Assembly: GCA_021397845.1 (NCBI GenBank)
Contig: CM038041.1
Span: 145,988,780-146,052,779 of the forward strand
From: Areca catechu
Lineage: Eukaryota; Streptophyta; Magnoliopsida; Arecales; Arecaceae
Direction: 5' to 3'
Length of the DNA: 64,000 bases
In this document: one piece after another, positions 53,683-64,000 of the stretch
Position numbering within the stretch: the stretch's first letter is position 1
Layout of the letters: every line of letters starts with the position of its first letter
Position numbers and translations under genes: made by a program
The notes under the pieces: generated by a model
The model's input: the letters and a program-made list of their open reading frames with translations, nothing else
What the model was told of the DNA's origin: nothing
Database searches by the model: none

Positions 53683-53712
53683 TAATCTTTACTCTAATTA
53701 AGTTTAGAGACT

Positions 53713-53728
53713 CTGTTTTGATACCAGT
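53713..53728 (-). promoter_or_regulatory. Sire-1 primer-binding site
   Basis: On the minus strand TGGTATCAAAACAGAG begins two bases after the LTR end. It is a variant of the initiator tRNA-Met site used by copia elements. Confidence 0.75.
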
Positions 53729-54280
53729 TGTTACATAGGTGGCTTTCCCAAGAGGGGGGGTGAATTAAAAATTTAAGAAATTTAAACAGATATGTACTCT
53801 TTTAATTCTTCTTTAGTGTAATAGTACTGTGATTCAAATAAATAAAAGCAGAAGCAAATACAAACAGAAAAAGTACAATGCAAACATAGCAAATTTATAG
53901 TGGTTCGAAGTACCCTCACTCCTACGTCCACTATCCAAGATATCAGCTGGGATTTATACTATATTCACCAATGGAATACAGTCATATTATTTTACCAGGC
54001 TCATAATCCAAATCTAACTTGGTTTTTCAACCGGGCTCACCAAAAATCCAACACTTGGTTTGACACAGGATTACCAAGAATCCAACTTGGTTTTGAATAG
54101 GATCACCAAGAACCTACACTTGGTTTTGAACAGGCTAACCAAGAACCTACTTGGTTTTTAAACTGAGCTCACCAATAACCCAACAACTCATAATAGAGTT
54201 AAAGAAAATAAGCAACAAAATGATAAACTAATGTTGCCGATGGTTGCCGATGCAGCTTGAGAGAAGCCTTCTTAATTGCA
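53729..54280 (-). repeat. Sire-1 5' LTR, truncated
   Basis: Only about 550 bp remain, corresponding to 31479-32028 of the 3' LTR. The matching end is CTTAATTGCA (CTTAATTGTA in the other LTR), after which the sequences are unrelated. The lost part holds the promoter and motif cluster, so this LTR cannot drive transcription. Confidence 0.85.
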
Positions 54281-55589
54281 AGTATGGATCCATGATGCCA
54301 GTGTTGCTCCTACCAATTTTCTTGGATGATTGTATGCATCTTCAAATCTAATAACCTTGGATGATTGTATGTATCTTCAAATCTGATAAAATTAGGATGA
54401 ATATCAATTTGCAGTGGTCGATTCATATAATTGTTAGCTTGGGCTCTTATTCTAAATGATCGATCAGAGTGAATCTTGTCCCAATATTCTTGTAGAGTTT
54501 GAGGTCGTTCAAGAGGATCAGGGAAGTAATACTCCATTAGACTTTTGAGTCATTCAGTGGGATCCATGATGATTTAATCTTGTATGGTTTAGATTGAACC
54601 TGACCAATCATCCTTTTATCTTAGTAGGAATAATTTTTTAAATTTTTTGATTAGCTTTTTTAAAAAAATATTATGTAGAGAGGAGAGAAGAAGAGGAAAG
54701 AAAGAGAGAAGTCTAAAGATGAGAAATCTAAAAGATCCTAAATCTATAGATGATAGAGAAGGGTGGTTTAATTAGGTTAGAATTTTGTTGGCACAACCAA
54801 GTTATCATACAATGGACTCTCTATTCTAGGATTACTCTATATCTAGATAGCTCCTAACTACCAAGGTTGCCTTTGAGTCTTCGAAGTCGGATACTAACTA
54901 GCCACTAGTCAAGTAAGGGTAAGGTCGATGGGGGTCCCCCAATTGCTTTCCTTAGACACCAATTAAATTATCCAGGTCAGATAATGGAACCAATTAAAGA
55001 ACCACCTTCCTTTAGGATTACATCATCTTTGAATCCCTTTCCTAGATATCATGAACCAGTTAATACTGAGCCAGTCAAACTCTTAGGGTCCCTTGTCCTA
55101 GTGAGCTCGAAGTTCCTTAGGGGCCAATGTCTAATTGATTTTAAATTAAGGCTTGGGTTATGCAATATGCAGGGTGGTGGTTTGTGGACCAAGGAAGGGT
55201 GATGAAACCCTCATCTTATGTTGTTTAGGGGTTATGCCCTTAAAATATTTTATGAAGATGCAATGCAAAACAAGCAAGATGTCCAACAAGTTAGAAAGTT
55301 TTTAAAGTTTATTATTTATTTTCTTAAATTAATTACATTTTATGAAAAGTATCTTAGGGTTTTCTTATGGATTATTTAAGATAAGTTAATTAGAAGGAAA
55401 AGTTAATTAGGTTAGAAGTCGGTTTGTAAAAAGAAAGAATTTTTTTTTTATGTTAAGAAGAATATAAGAAAATCTAGTATTAAGGCAACTAAAAAAAAGC
55501 CAATAACCTAAAGAGAGCAATAACTATAAAAAAGAATTTTTTTACTTTTCTTTTTTTCTAATTTTTTTGTGAAACAATCATGACTGGAT

Positions 55590-55612
55590 CCCCAGCAATG
55601 GTGCCAAAATTT
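55590..55612 (-). promoter_or_regulatory. Gyp-2 primer-binding site
   Basis: On the minus strand TTTTGGCACCATTGCTGGGG lies a few bases after the LTR end CTACGACA. It is a slightly decayed tRNA-Asp-type site, comparable with Gyp-1. Confidence 0.7.
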
Positions 55613-55618
55613 GATTAT

Positions 55619-57285
55619 TGTCGTAGGTGGTCAAAAATAAAACCTACTCACTACTATAGCTAGTGGTGAGTCAGGATCGTATCCTTAGGGACCAAGAATA
55701 ATTATTTCATGAAAAAGACAAGCAAAAGAAAATTATTTATAAAGATTAGACTAGGAGTAGTAATTATTAAAAGATATCAACTAATTACTTAGTTAAACCA
55801 GTTAGTAGAAAAAGTAACCTAGGAATCCGAATCCACCATGCAAAAAGTTTTTATCTTCTTTCCTTTATGTTGTAATATCAATAATTCTTATAAGTTCAAT
55901 GTTAGAATAATTTCTCTTATTGGCCACGGTATTGGGTACGGACCGTATTCGGAGATCATGACACGTCCTCTTAAAGTATAAACTATCTAATTATTGTATA
56001 AGTTTAGGGATTTAATATATCATACTACGATCTACCTCTCTGAGGCACATACCATATCCTGAGATCATGGCATGTCGATAGAGGGTATAGACCGTGTATG
56101 CCAGATCAAAATCTCGATCAGAAAAATAACTCAAAAGATATGTAAATGAAGAACATGATTTTTATAGCATAGAAACTAAATACAAAAAAAGAGATAGCAC
56201 ATGATTACAGGCTTCATCTTCATTCCAGGTTGAAGAAATCTAGCCATGCATCGCTGTTACCAGCATCCCCTTCAAAATTTTTCTTTTTTCTAAGCCTAAT
56301 ACAATAATCTAAATAAAAGAAAAAAAATAATTACTTATAGAAATTGATGCCTGGATTGTTGCTTGGGATTCTTTTATAGAGCTCATTTAGGGCTTCCTCC
56401 TGATCAAATTTGGAGTCAATCAGGCTCAAGATTGGTCAGATATTGTACAGAAAATTCTCAGCCATCCATTCTGTATCATAGATCTTAGATCATGCTAGAA
56501 ATTGTGTGGGATCACTTTTCTTCCTTCTCGGGTGAACCGAGTCCAATCTGGACACCTACCGTGTCCTAGATTCCTTCTCCCAATTGGCTTTGGACACCTT
56601 GCTTCTCCCGATCCCTGACGGAGTGGATGGAGAGTGATGGCCGACGGTGTGGGGCGGGGTGACAGGGAGGCCGGTCAACAGGATGGATGACGGCACCTTG
56701 GGAGCTTCTTCGGTGGACTTTCCTGTGGTGGGCGGTGAACGGTGACATCGATAGTGGCAGCAAGCAGTAGTGAATGGTGGTCAGTCGGTAGGAAGTGATA
56801 GACGGTGGCATAAAGGATCAACGACGGATGAGAAGAAGATGAAATGATGATGGCTGGTCCAACAGGGGTCTTTCGATGAGATTTACCAATAAGAGATGGC
56901 TCCTGGTGGTGAGGGGAAAGGCTCCGGTGCCTCCTCCGGTGAATTTGGTGCTCGAGATGATTGGTGGTCCATGGAGTGCCCCATGGACTGGTAATAATGG
57001 CTGCCTGTGAGTCGTGCAATGTTTCGTAAACCAAGCAGCCGGTCCATGGTAGATCAATTGCTTTAATAACTATGTAAATCCTTTAATAAATTTCAAATCT
57101 CGATTTTGGGTTTATTTTAAGTCCGATTTGGATGCTGTCTACATCGTTGGACTCCAAAAATTGAATTCTTTCAATCTACAGGCTCTTTTTTATAAAATAT
57201 TAATAAAAACTATCAATTCTTAATGATTATCAATTAATTAATATTAATTTTAATGATTAAATTGGAATAATTAATAGACTTATCA
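55619..57285 (-). repeat. Gyp-2 5' LTR
   Basis: Minus-strand start TGATAAGTCTATTAATT and end CACCTACGACA, about 1667 bp. Landmarks shared with Gyp-1 include a GTCCAACGATGTAGAC-type region and the GGTACGGACCGTA text (55930-55950, compared with 11970-11990). No partner LTR in the window. Confidence 0.65.
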
Positions 57286-58316
57286 AATGGGCAAATGGTT
57301 CAGTAATCATATTTCTTGTTTTGTATATGAATGACATTCTTTTAATTGGGAATGATATTCCTATAATGCAGGAAATAAAGGTTTAGCTGTTAGCTCAATT
57401 TTTCATGAAAGACTTGGGAGAAGCAATCTATAGCCTTAGGATGAAGATCTATAGAGATGTATCTAAAAGTTTGCCAGGGTTATCCCAGTCGACATATATT
57501 GATACCGTGCTGAAGCAGTTTTGCATGGTAAATTTCAAGAAAGGCTATCTTTTGATAGCCCATGGAATTACTCTTTTTATGAAGGATTATTCAATAGCTC
57601 CTCAAGAGAGAGCGTCTAAGTAGGATTTCATATGCCTTAGTGGTGGGATCCATTATATACATCATGATATGCACAACTAGATGTGGCGTACTCATTAGGA
57701 GTAGTGAGTAGATACCAATATGAGCTAGATGAGAACTATTGAAAGGTCGTAAAGACTACCTTTAAGTAGTTGAGAAATACTAAGGATCAATGGTTGGTTT
57801 ATGAAGACTTTGACTTGAAACTAGTCGGTCATACTGACTCGAGTTTTTAGTCAACTTGAGATGATAGAAAAAGTGTCGAGTTATATCTTCACCCTTAATG
57901 GAGGAGATGTTTGTTGAAAAAGTTCTAAGTCACATATTATGGTTGATTTCGTATATGAGGTTGAGTACATTACAGCATCTGATGCTATAAAGAAAGCTAT
58001 ATAGTTATGGATGTTCATCATTAAGCTTAGAGTGGCACCCTCCATTCATAGTCCAGTTATTCTACATTGTGATAGCATTTGAGCCATTACTCAAGCGAAG
58101 GAACTGAAAGCACATTAGCGAACTAAGCATGCTCTGCATTGCTACCACCTTGTCTGAGAGATTGTGGAATGAGATGACGTCAACCTATAGAAGATCGATG
58201 AAAAGGAGAACCTAGCTATCCATTTACTAAAACCCTCAAAATCAAAGAGTTCGACGATCACAAGTGAAAGATGGGTATACGATACTATTTTGAATGGCTC
58301 TAGTCCAACTGAGAGT
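57286..58316 (+). pseudogene. Cop-T reverse transcriptase / RNase H remnant
   Basis: Resumes inside RT with NGSVIIFLVLYMNDILLIG; the catalytic box reads YMND (57324-57335) instead of YVDD. It is followed by FMKDLGEAIYSLRMKIYRD (57405 on), STYIDTVLKQF and a stop at about 57621. RNase H traces include HCDSI, then a stop and AITQAKELKAH (about 58068-58120) and HLLKPSKSKS (about 58230). A short purine-rich stretch CAACTGAGAGT precedes the 3' LTR. The protein from the end of integrase to mid RT is missing relative to the piece that ends at 31478. Confidence 0.8.
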
Positions 58317-60719
58317 TGTTGAAAAAAGTATCCTAAAACCAATCTTCTAGATGTAGATGGTTGAGCTATCTTAAAAATGTATATAATTTTTTAACAAAAT
58401 AAATATTATTTTTAGTATCTCAATACTATTTATCTTTCTGTGAACTTTTATGTCTTGAAGTCATTAGAACCACATTGATTCGAGAAAGGAGGATTTATCG
58501 AGTGGTTCTTAAATCGGTTTGTGATCAAATGATATGTTGTTATCTAGGACGATAAATAGACGATAATATTTATCAAGAATAGATCATTGTGTGCCATATA
58601 CGTTGGTTGTCCTTTTAATCAAGTAGTGTAGAGATACTGATATGGCATGTAAGTGAGTGTAGTACATTTTAATGAATATTGACTAGCTCTGTGGAGTAAT
58701 ATGCTATCAAGAGTATCTCGCAGAAAGGGTATGAGTATAAATACTTCTCCGACCTAAGACTATCATGATAACTTGGCAAGTAACTCATTGTACTTTGGTA
58801 CTGGACTACCTGATTTTCTAATTCAGTGATGGAAGGTTTCTGGGTGAGTCTAGTACTTGTTAAGTCGGTGTTGAGTCAAGATGGGATCGACCACACTAAG
58901 TTACTAGAGTAAATGCTCGGCATATTTCAATTTAGCAAAACCTAGGCCTTGATAATATTGATGAGGAGTCACAGGATTTAGTACATTGAGATATATGAGG
59001 ATGCATTATTTGGAGTTGGTAGTTGTTTTTGAATTCATCTTGAGTATTAGGTCAAGGGATGAATTATACGATAATCATAGCCTGGGTTCTTGAATGTTGC
59101 TTTGCTATCATTCAACCTATTTGGATGTCGACCACCATTGCTAGATGGTCACATCAATTAGTTTAAGAAATTATTTATGAGCTACCGGCTTAAGATCTAA
59201 TCCTATAAGGTCACACATAATAGAAGTTTTTAATTGATCATGATGGTTGTCGACTATTAAGAATTGTCTAATGGCAAAATTATAAAATGATCAACAATTT
59301 ATCCTATATAAAAGTTATAAATAAAGAATTAATTAATTGTTAATTACTATTAGGAGAATTAATTAGCAGCTGGATTGCTAATTGGGTCAATTAATTGAGT
59401 GAAACGATTTGGTCAAATCTATTATTTGATCATTCGATGATCCAATCTCTAAGAAATTTTAATCTTAATTTAATTTAGATTTAGACTTAATTAATTCTTT
59501 GATTAATTAAGTTTAATTAGAGTCTAATTAGATTAGGTTCAATCTATTTAAATTGGTCAAACCAAATTAAATTGAAATTAAAATTAAGTTTGATGAAGCA
59601 AACCTAAGAACCTAGTTTTTCTTTTCTTACACCACTTTGTTCTCCATGCAAAAATAAATTTTTGCATGAAGAATCTCAATGCCAAAATATGATTATCATC
59701 ATCCCTATTATCCATTCTAACTAGGATTAAGTCTTTTTAAAAGGAGTTTTAATATTATTTTGTATTTGGTTTGATCAAGTCAAAAGTGAATAATGCATCC
59801 CTTGTTCTTTACAAATTTTTTGATTTTCTTGGAACATTTTCTCCATACAAAATTTGTTTTGATGCCTTCTCTTAATTCATTTTGGATTAGGATAGATTTA
59901 AATAAATCTTAAAATTTATTTGAATTGATTTGAGTTTAAATTGGATGTGTTTTGAATGAGTCAAACTCCTAATTCAAATAAAATTTTTAAACCTATCCTA
60001 ATATCTTATCCTAATCCCCAACCTATCCTAATATCTTATCCTAATCCCCATGCCACTATTTTTATTAGATTTCTCTTAGTTTGCATGAGAATAAGAGAAG
60101 AACTTTCGTGGGTTTTCAGATGAGAAATATTGAAAAAATTGGGAGTGGGGCATGAAAACTAGTTGGGTGTGGGAGTTTCTTCTTAGCATTAGGGAGAAGA
60201 GATAGAAATGAAGGAAAATAAAATAGAAAAATAGTTTTAGTTTTTTCTTTCTCGACCTGATCTTTCTTATCCTTCATCTTTTCATCTTCTTAGAGGAATG
60301 GAAAAAAACTCGAAGGTTTTTAGATTAGCTATCGACAGACTTCACATGGAGCTAGTACTTTAGGAAAGGTAATTTTTTGGGACTTTGTATGGACTTTCAT
60401 TGAGGTCGGACATCCTGTGTGGCTACGAGGTGACATTCAAATCTTCTACCATGCTTCATTAGCAACGGTGTTCATTGATCCATGATGAGGTATGGGATTC
60501 GATCCTATTTATGGTTGTAGATTAAATCTATTGCATGCATCGGGGCTGATTTTATTTTCGGCATCTATACTCTTTCCATATCCTGTCATGATCATGTAGG
60601 GTAGGTTTTTAAAATTATTATAATGCATGAGTTAGTGATTAAAATTGTTTTAATCTATTTTGCTTTTGCTGGTTTAAAAAAAAAAATCATGCATGAAATC
60701 CTGTCCTAGTTTTCCAATA
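58317..60719 (+). repeat. Cop-T 3' LTR
   Basis: Starts TGTTGAAAAAAGTATCC and ends AGTTTTCCAATA. Homologous to 25120-27502 with many substitutions and small indels, including a local duplication of ACCTATCCTAATATCTTATC near 60000-60040. TATA box at 58736-58743. Confidence 0.88.
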
Positions 60720-60724
60720 ATGGA
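60720..60724. repeat. Cop-T target-site duplication, right copy (decayed)
   Basis: ATGGA, compared with GTAGA at 25115-25119. The Cop-C integrase reading resumes here. Confidence 0.6.
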
Positions 60725-60857
60725 AGACTATGGTGGAGAGACAGACTGAACAGAAGGTGATGATCTTCTGAACTGATAATAGATTAGAATTTTGTTAAAC
60801 AGAATTTGATAATTTTTGCAAGTCCAAAGGAATTGTCAAATATAGGATCATAGTAGG
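60725..60857 (+). pseudogene. Cop-C integrase segment between two insertions
   Basis: Continues the Cop-C integrase stopped at 25119: KTMVERQTEQKV-like text, a TDNRLEFC motif (the second catalytic Asp lies in TDN) and FDNFCKSKGIVKYR. It ends at 60857, where a solo LTR starts, and the frame continues at 62353. Confidence 0.8.
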
Positions 60858-62352
60858 TGATGTGGCGAGACCACTGATGTGGGGGAGCTGACAGGCGCCA
60901 CGTCAAAAGAGGCCACCGCGTCGGATGCCAAGTCAACTCTCCAGCTCTGACCGCTCTACCGAGCTGAGCTGAGCTTCCTCGAGGCGATGAGCCGAGCTCC
61001 GTCCTCCGCCAAGTCGGTCCCGCGAGCTCGAGATGCCTAGGCCGGAGTCGTACTCTGCCCTCCAGAGCGAGACCCTCGGAGGTTGAGCCCCGTGGTCGTA
61101 GTCGAGCTCAGCCCTCCTCCGCCACGTGGAGCCTCTCCGAGCGCGAGCCCTCTGGACCGGGCCTACACTCTTCCCTCCAGAGCGAGACCCTCGGAGGTTA
61201 AGCCCCATGGTCAGAGTCGAGCTCAGCCCTCCTCTGCCACGTGGAGCCTCTCCGAGTGCGAGCCCTCTGGGCCGGGCCCGCACTTTGTCTCTCCAGAGCG
61301 AGACCCTCAAAGGTTGAGCCCCGTGGTTGGAGTCGAGCTCAGCCCTCCTCTATCACGTGGATCCTCTCCGAGCACAAGCCCTCTGGACCGGGCCCGCACT
61401 CTGCCCTCCAGAGTGAGACCCTTGGAGGTTGAGCCCTGTGGTCGGAGTCGAGCTCAGCCCTCCTCCACCACGTGGAGCCTCTCCGAGCGCGAGCCCTTTG
61501 GACCGAGCCCGCACTCTCCTCCACTGAGGTGACTTCACAAGCTCGGGGCATCTAGGTCAGAGTGAGCCCTGCCATCCCAGCTTAGCCTCAGCTCAGACGT
61601 GGGCACCGCCATCCCAGGATGCCGGCGAGCCACCCAAGGACTACGGGGCAGCGCCCCCATACCACAATAACTGCCTGTCCATCCATATTTCCAGGAGGAT
61701 GGGCTAGTCAAAGAGCACGAACCCCGGAGGCAGCGACCCCCGGATTGAGGCTATGCCAAGCTTCCCGGAATGGGGCGACCGGAGAAGGTTTCAGAACGAA
61801 TAGAAGCTTCCCCTACCGTATGTCAGGAAAGACGTCCCGTCCATGGCACGGAATCCCGTCGCACGCACCTGCCAGCCCAGCGAGGATCTTGAGGCAAGAA
61901 TCCAACGGCCATTTTTCGACTACAAAGAACAATCGACATCCCCGGAAGGGGGAAGGTAATACAATACCAACACCAACACAAGTGCAAGCTCGACCAAGAG
62001 GGCAAAGCACCATCACCACCACTACTGAAGAAAAATGAGGAAAACAAGGAGAGGCGACAGAACAGAGAACCCCTCTATCCCAGCCATGGTTCTCCCCCTG
62101 CTACGTTTTCGTCTTCACTCTCACACCATTCACTCCTCCTAGCATGGAGTCCATCAAGAGGGGCCCGACCAAGAGGATCCGTTCCCCTGAATCATCATTG
62201 ACTTGACCGTCGAAGTACCCCCACTGGAAACCCCGACCCGGGTCACTAACCCCCTGTTTTGCAGGTCTAAGACCACCGGACGGCGAGGCAGTGAAGGAGG
62301 TGCCCTCCGACGCCGACAGCAGCTACAAGCCACGGCGATCTTGGCGGCAACA
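60858..62352 (+). mobile_element. Tat-S: solo Tat-type LTR
   Basis: A single 1495-bp LTR with TG...CA ends (TGATGTGGCGAGACCACTG ... CTTGGCGGCAACA). It is flanked by GTAGG (60853-60857) and GTTGG (62353-62357), a 5-bp duplication with one change. The start resembles the Tat-A LTR (TGATGTGGCTAGACC), and the conserved Tat block is at 62199-62266. No internal sequence is present, so the element was probably removed by recombination between its LTRs. GC-rich, unlike the surrounding copia sequence. Confidence 0.85.
61040..61520. repeat. ~115-bp tandem array in the Tat-S LTR
   Basis: Four units and a partial one; the landmark CCTCCAGAGCGAGACCCT recurs at about 61060, 61175, 61291 and 61406. Cores GGAGTCGAGCTCAGCCCTCC and CACGTGGAGCCTCTCCGAG are shared by the units. 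Open frames here (61083-61532 and minus-strand ones) derive from the array. Confidence 0.85.
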
Positions 62353-64000
62353 GTTGGTGCATCTCAATAGAATGGTATAGGGGAATGAATGAATTGCACA
62401 CTATTGGAGAGAGTCAGATCTATACTATCCAGTTCTGGTTCGAGTATAGATTTCTCGATAGAGGCTACACATATAGCTTGCTATATAATAAATTAATCTT
62501 TAGCATCAATATTGAGCATGAAGACTCCAAAAGAGATATGGACAGGAAGACTTGTAGACTATTCGGTACTTAGAGTTTTTGGATATCCAGCTTATCACAT
62601 GTCAGAGATGGAAAGCTAGATTCCAGGACTAAGAAGTGTGTATTTCTTAGATATGGTGAAGGGCTATAGACTATGCTACACAAAGCCTGGATTCCAAGGA
62701 TTTTTAGTTAGCAGGGATGTGACATTTCATGAGACAGCTACTTCACAATAGCTATAGTCTAGTTCTTCACAGGAAGATCAAGTTCAGGGTCAGTAGGATA
62801 GGATTGTTGTGGACATTGATCAAACTATTAGATTATAGTAACAACAACCAATTGGGGATGCTCATATCTTGAATGAGTAGCTATAATAGATAGATGTAGA
62901 GATATAGACTCAGAAGGAGCTTACTATGCATGGTTCGATTTAGATTGAAAGTATTACTACCCAAAGACCCACGTGCCAGATTAGAATACCTCAAAGGTAT
63001 GGTTTTGAGAATTTTGTTTGTACTGAGTTAGTTTATTATATTTTGAATATTGTAAATATCATTGATGATGAGCCGATCATATATCAGGAGGTTATTGGTA
63101 AGCAATGGACTATGGCTATAGTTGAAGAGCCTCGATATTTGGAAAAGAATTAGACTTGGAAATTAGTCAAGTTATCAAAGGATAAGAAAATAATTGACTG
63201 TAAATGGATTTTCAAGAAAAAGGAGCCAATCCTCAGGATTTCGAATACAAGGTCAAGATGTTGGCTAAGGCTATAATCAATGGAAGGGTATTGACTATAA
63301 CAAGGTATTTTCTTCTATAGTCAAATACTCTTTTATTCATGTGTTGCTTGTTTTAGTCGCTTCTCAAGATTTGGAGTTAGAACAGCTAGATGTGAAGATA
63401 GCTTTACTGAATGGTAACGTAGAGAAGCAGATTTATATGCAATAGCTACCTAGTTTTAAGGCTCCGGACAAAAAAGATCATGTATGCTTGATGAAGAGAT
63501 TGTATGGTCTTAAATAGTCTTCAAGACAGTGGTACCGCAAATTTGATAGATTTATAATCGACCATTGATTCAACAAATCTCCATATGATAGTTGCATGTA
63601 TCATTAGCGACTTTTAGATGGGTCATTTTGTTATTTATTACTATATATAGATAATATGATGATTGCAATCAGGGATATGTCAGTTATCCAAAAGCTAAAA
63701 GCTGAGTTCGGTACTGCATTTGAGATAAAAAATCTTGGACCAGTAAAGAAGATACTTGGGATGGGGATCATTTGTGATCGGTAGTCAGGTGGACATTTTC
63801 TTACTCGATATAATTATATTAAGAAAGTTTTGGAAAGATATGGTATGTCTATAGCTAAGCCAGTAACTACTCTCTTTATTAGTCATTTTAGATTATCTGC
63901 CAAGGTCTTCCATTAGACTGAGAATGAAGAGAGATATGTCTAGAGTGGCATATACGAGTATAGTAAGTAGCATTACGTACATGATGGTTTGTACTCGACT
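62353..64000 (+). pseudogene. Cop-C integrase end and reverse transcriptase, running off the window
   Basis: After the solo LTR the integrase continues (SQ, stop, NGIGE, stop, MNELHTI, in place of the usual PQQNGVAERMN). The C-terminal motif VRDGKLDSRTKKCVFLRYGE is at about 62605-62665, and the FLVSRDVTF-like motif near 62705. RT begins near 63090 (EVIGKQWTMAIVEEPRYLEK, then TWKLVKL) and proceeds through IIDCKWIFKKK. The catalytic box is YIDN (63644-63655) in place of YVDD. Stops and frameshifts are many. RNase H and the 3' LTR lie beyond the window. Confidence 0.82.

Larger units (their letters stand above)
31479..54280 (-). mobile_element. Sire-1: sirevirus-type copia retrotransposon, 5'-truncated, interrupted by Tat-B
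   Basis: Minus orientation. Order from its 5' end: truncated 5' LTR (53729-54280), tRNA-Met primer site, gag with a coiled coil and zinc knuckles (53682-51800), protease start (to 51723), Tat-B insertion, rest of pol (39175-36437), extra ORF (35717-33853), polypurine tracts, 3' LTR (31479-33072). A coiled-coil gag, an ORF after pol, repeated polypurine tracts and motif-rich LTRs fit the sirevirus (SIRE/Maximus) lineage. The overlapping 550 bp of the two LTRs differ at about 9% by eye. Confidence 0.85.
54281..57285 (-). mobile_element. Gyp-2: truncated gypsy element (5' LTR, primer site, leader, gag start)
   Basis: Minus orientation. The LTR is at 55619-57285, the primer site at about 55590-55612, then about 1.3 kb of leader and a short coding remnant (54568-54310; from MEYYFPDPLERPQTLQEYWD to KMHTIIQENW), which may be the start of a gag-like protein. 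No 3' half is present: the sequence ends at 54280 against the broken Sire-1 LTR. To the right, Cop-T RT resumes at once. It belongs to the same broad LTR family as Gyp-1. Confidence 0.65.
25120..60719 (+). mobile_element. Cop-T: copia retrotransposon with 2.4-kb LTRs, carrying nested insertions
   Basis: Bounded by similar LTRs at 25120-27502 and 58317-60719. The internal part reads on the plus strand: primer site, ~2.6 kb leader with a MITE, gag (30112), GAG-pre-integrase and integrase up to 31478, then Sire-1 and Gyp-2, then RT/RNase H from 57286 to 58316. It lies in the integrase of Cop-C, whose reading continues on both sides. LTR copies are clearly diverged (by eye well over 10%), and all coding parts are broken. 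The part between integrase and RT is missing, and the protease appears deleted. Confidence 0.85.

Noticed and set aside
56566..57057. Minus-strand frames rich in His and Pro
   Set aside because: They lie inside the Gyp-2 LTR, in the part similar to the Gyp-1 LTR, with no protein similarity.
61083..61532. 149-codon frame in the Tat-S solo LTR
   Set aside because: It coincides with the ~115-bp array and repeats the same residues in each unit.
1..64000. Possible tRNA, rRNA or intact host genes
   Set aside because: Read through for tRNA-like cloverleaf cores, rRNA text and conserved host proteins; none was convincing. TGGTATCAGAGC-like and TGGCGCC-like sequences are primer-binding sites, not tRNA genes.

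Overview
This is plant nuclear DNA that consists almost entirely of transposable elements. I recognise no intact cellular gene, tRNA or rRNA. The element families (Ty3/gypsy Tat group, a sirevirus-type copia element, other copia lineages, a hAT transposon with BED and DUF659 domains, a Tourist-like MITE) place it in a flowering plant. The overall look (AT-rich old copia sequence, young GC-rich Tat elements, GGTACC-rich short repeats) suggests a monocot, perhaps a palm, but the window alone cannot prove that.

Left third (1-17 kb). A decayed hAT-type transposase gene starts near 384 with a BED finger and resumes at 14022 with its DUF659 and C-terminal dimerisation regions. It is split by Tat-A (781-14016, minus orientation), flanked by the 5-bp duplication GCCAG. 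Tat-A has 1.5-1.6 kb LTRs full of ~62-bp tandem repeats, a badly broken gag-pol on the minus strand (5594-10552) and an antisense intron-bearing gene on the plus strand (2844-5014). A gypsy LTR with its primer site (Gyp-1, 10556-12325) sits in its gag.

Middle (17-25 kb). A degenerate telomere-like tract and a tandem duplication lead into a copia RT/RNase H remnant (Cop-R). About 3.6 kb follows in which I recognise no gene.

Right part (23-64 kb) is one nest, readable from interrupted reading frames and target duplications. Cop-C (plus, ~23.3 kb to beyond the window end) is cut in its integrase by Cop-T (25120-60719; 2.4-kb LTRs) and, further along, by a solo Tat-type LTR (60858-62352). Cop-T carries a MITE (27672-28615) and is cut in its own integrase by Sire-1 (31479-54280, minus; coiled-coil gag, pol, extra downstream ORF). 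Sire-1 is cut just after its protease motif by Tat-B (39176-51717, plus; duplication CCCAT). A truncated gypsy piece (Gyp-2, 54281-57285, minus) joins the broken right end of Sire-1 to the rest of Cop-T, which marks a deletion. LTR divergence judged by eye falls inward (Cop-T high, Sire-1 about 9%, Tat-B about 2%), as nesting predicts.

Tat-B is the youngest and most complete element. Its gag-pol frame of 1814 codons has a single in-frame TGA, then come a 120-bp tandem array, an antisense gene with two introns, and the 3' LTR. The strongest biological signal is that antisense gene: in Tat-A and Tat-B it has the same order, the same two introns at the same positions and phases, a similar leader, and a 3' hairpin whose stem has changed on both sides while its loop is kept.
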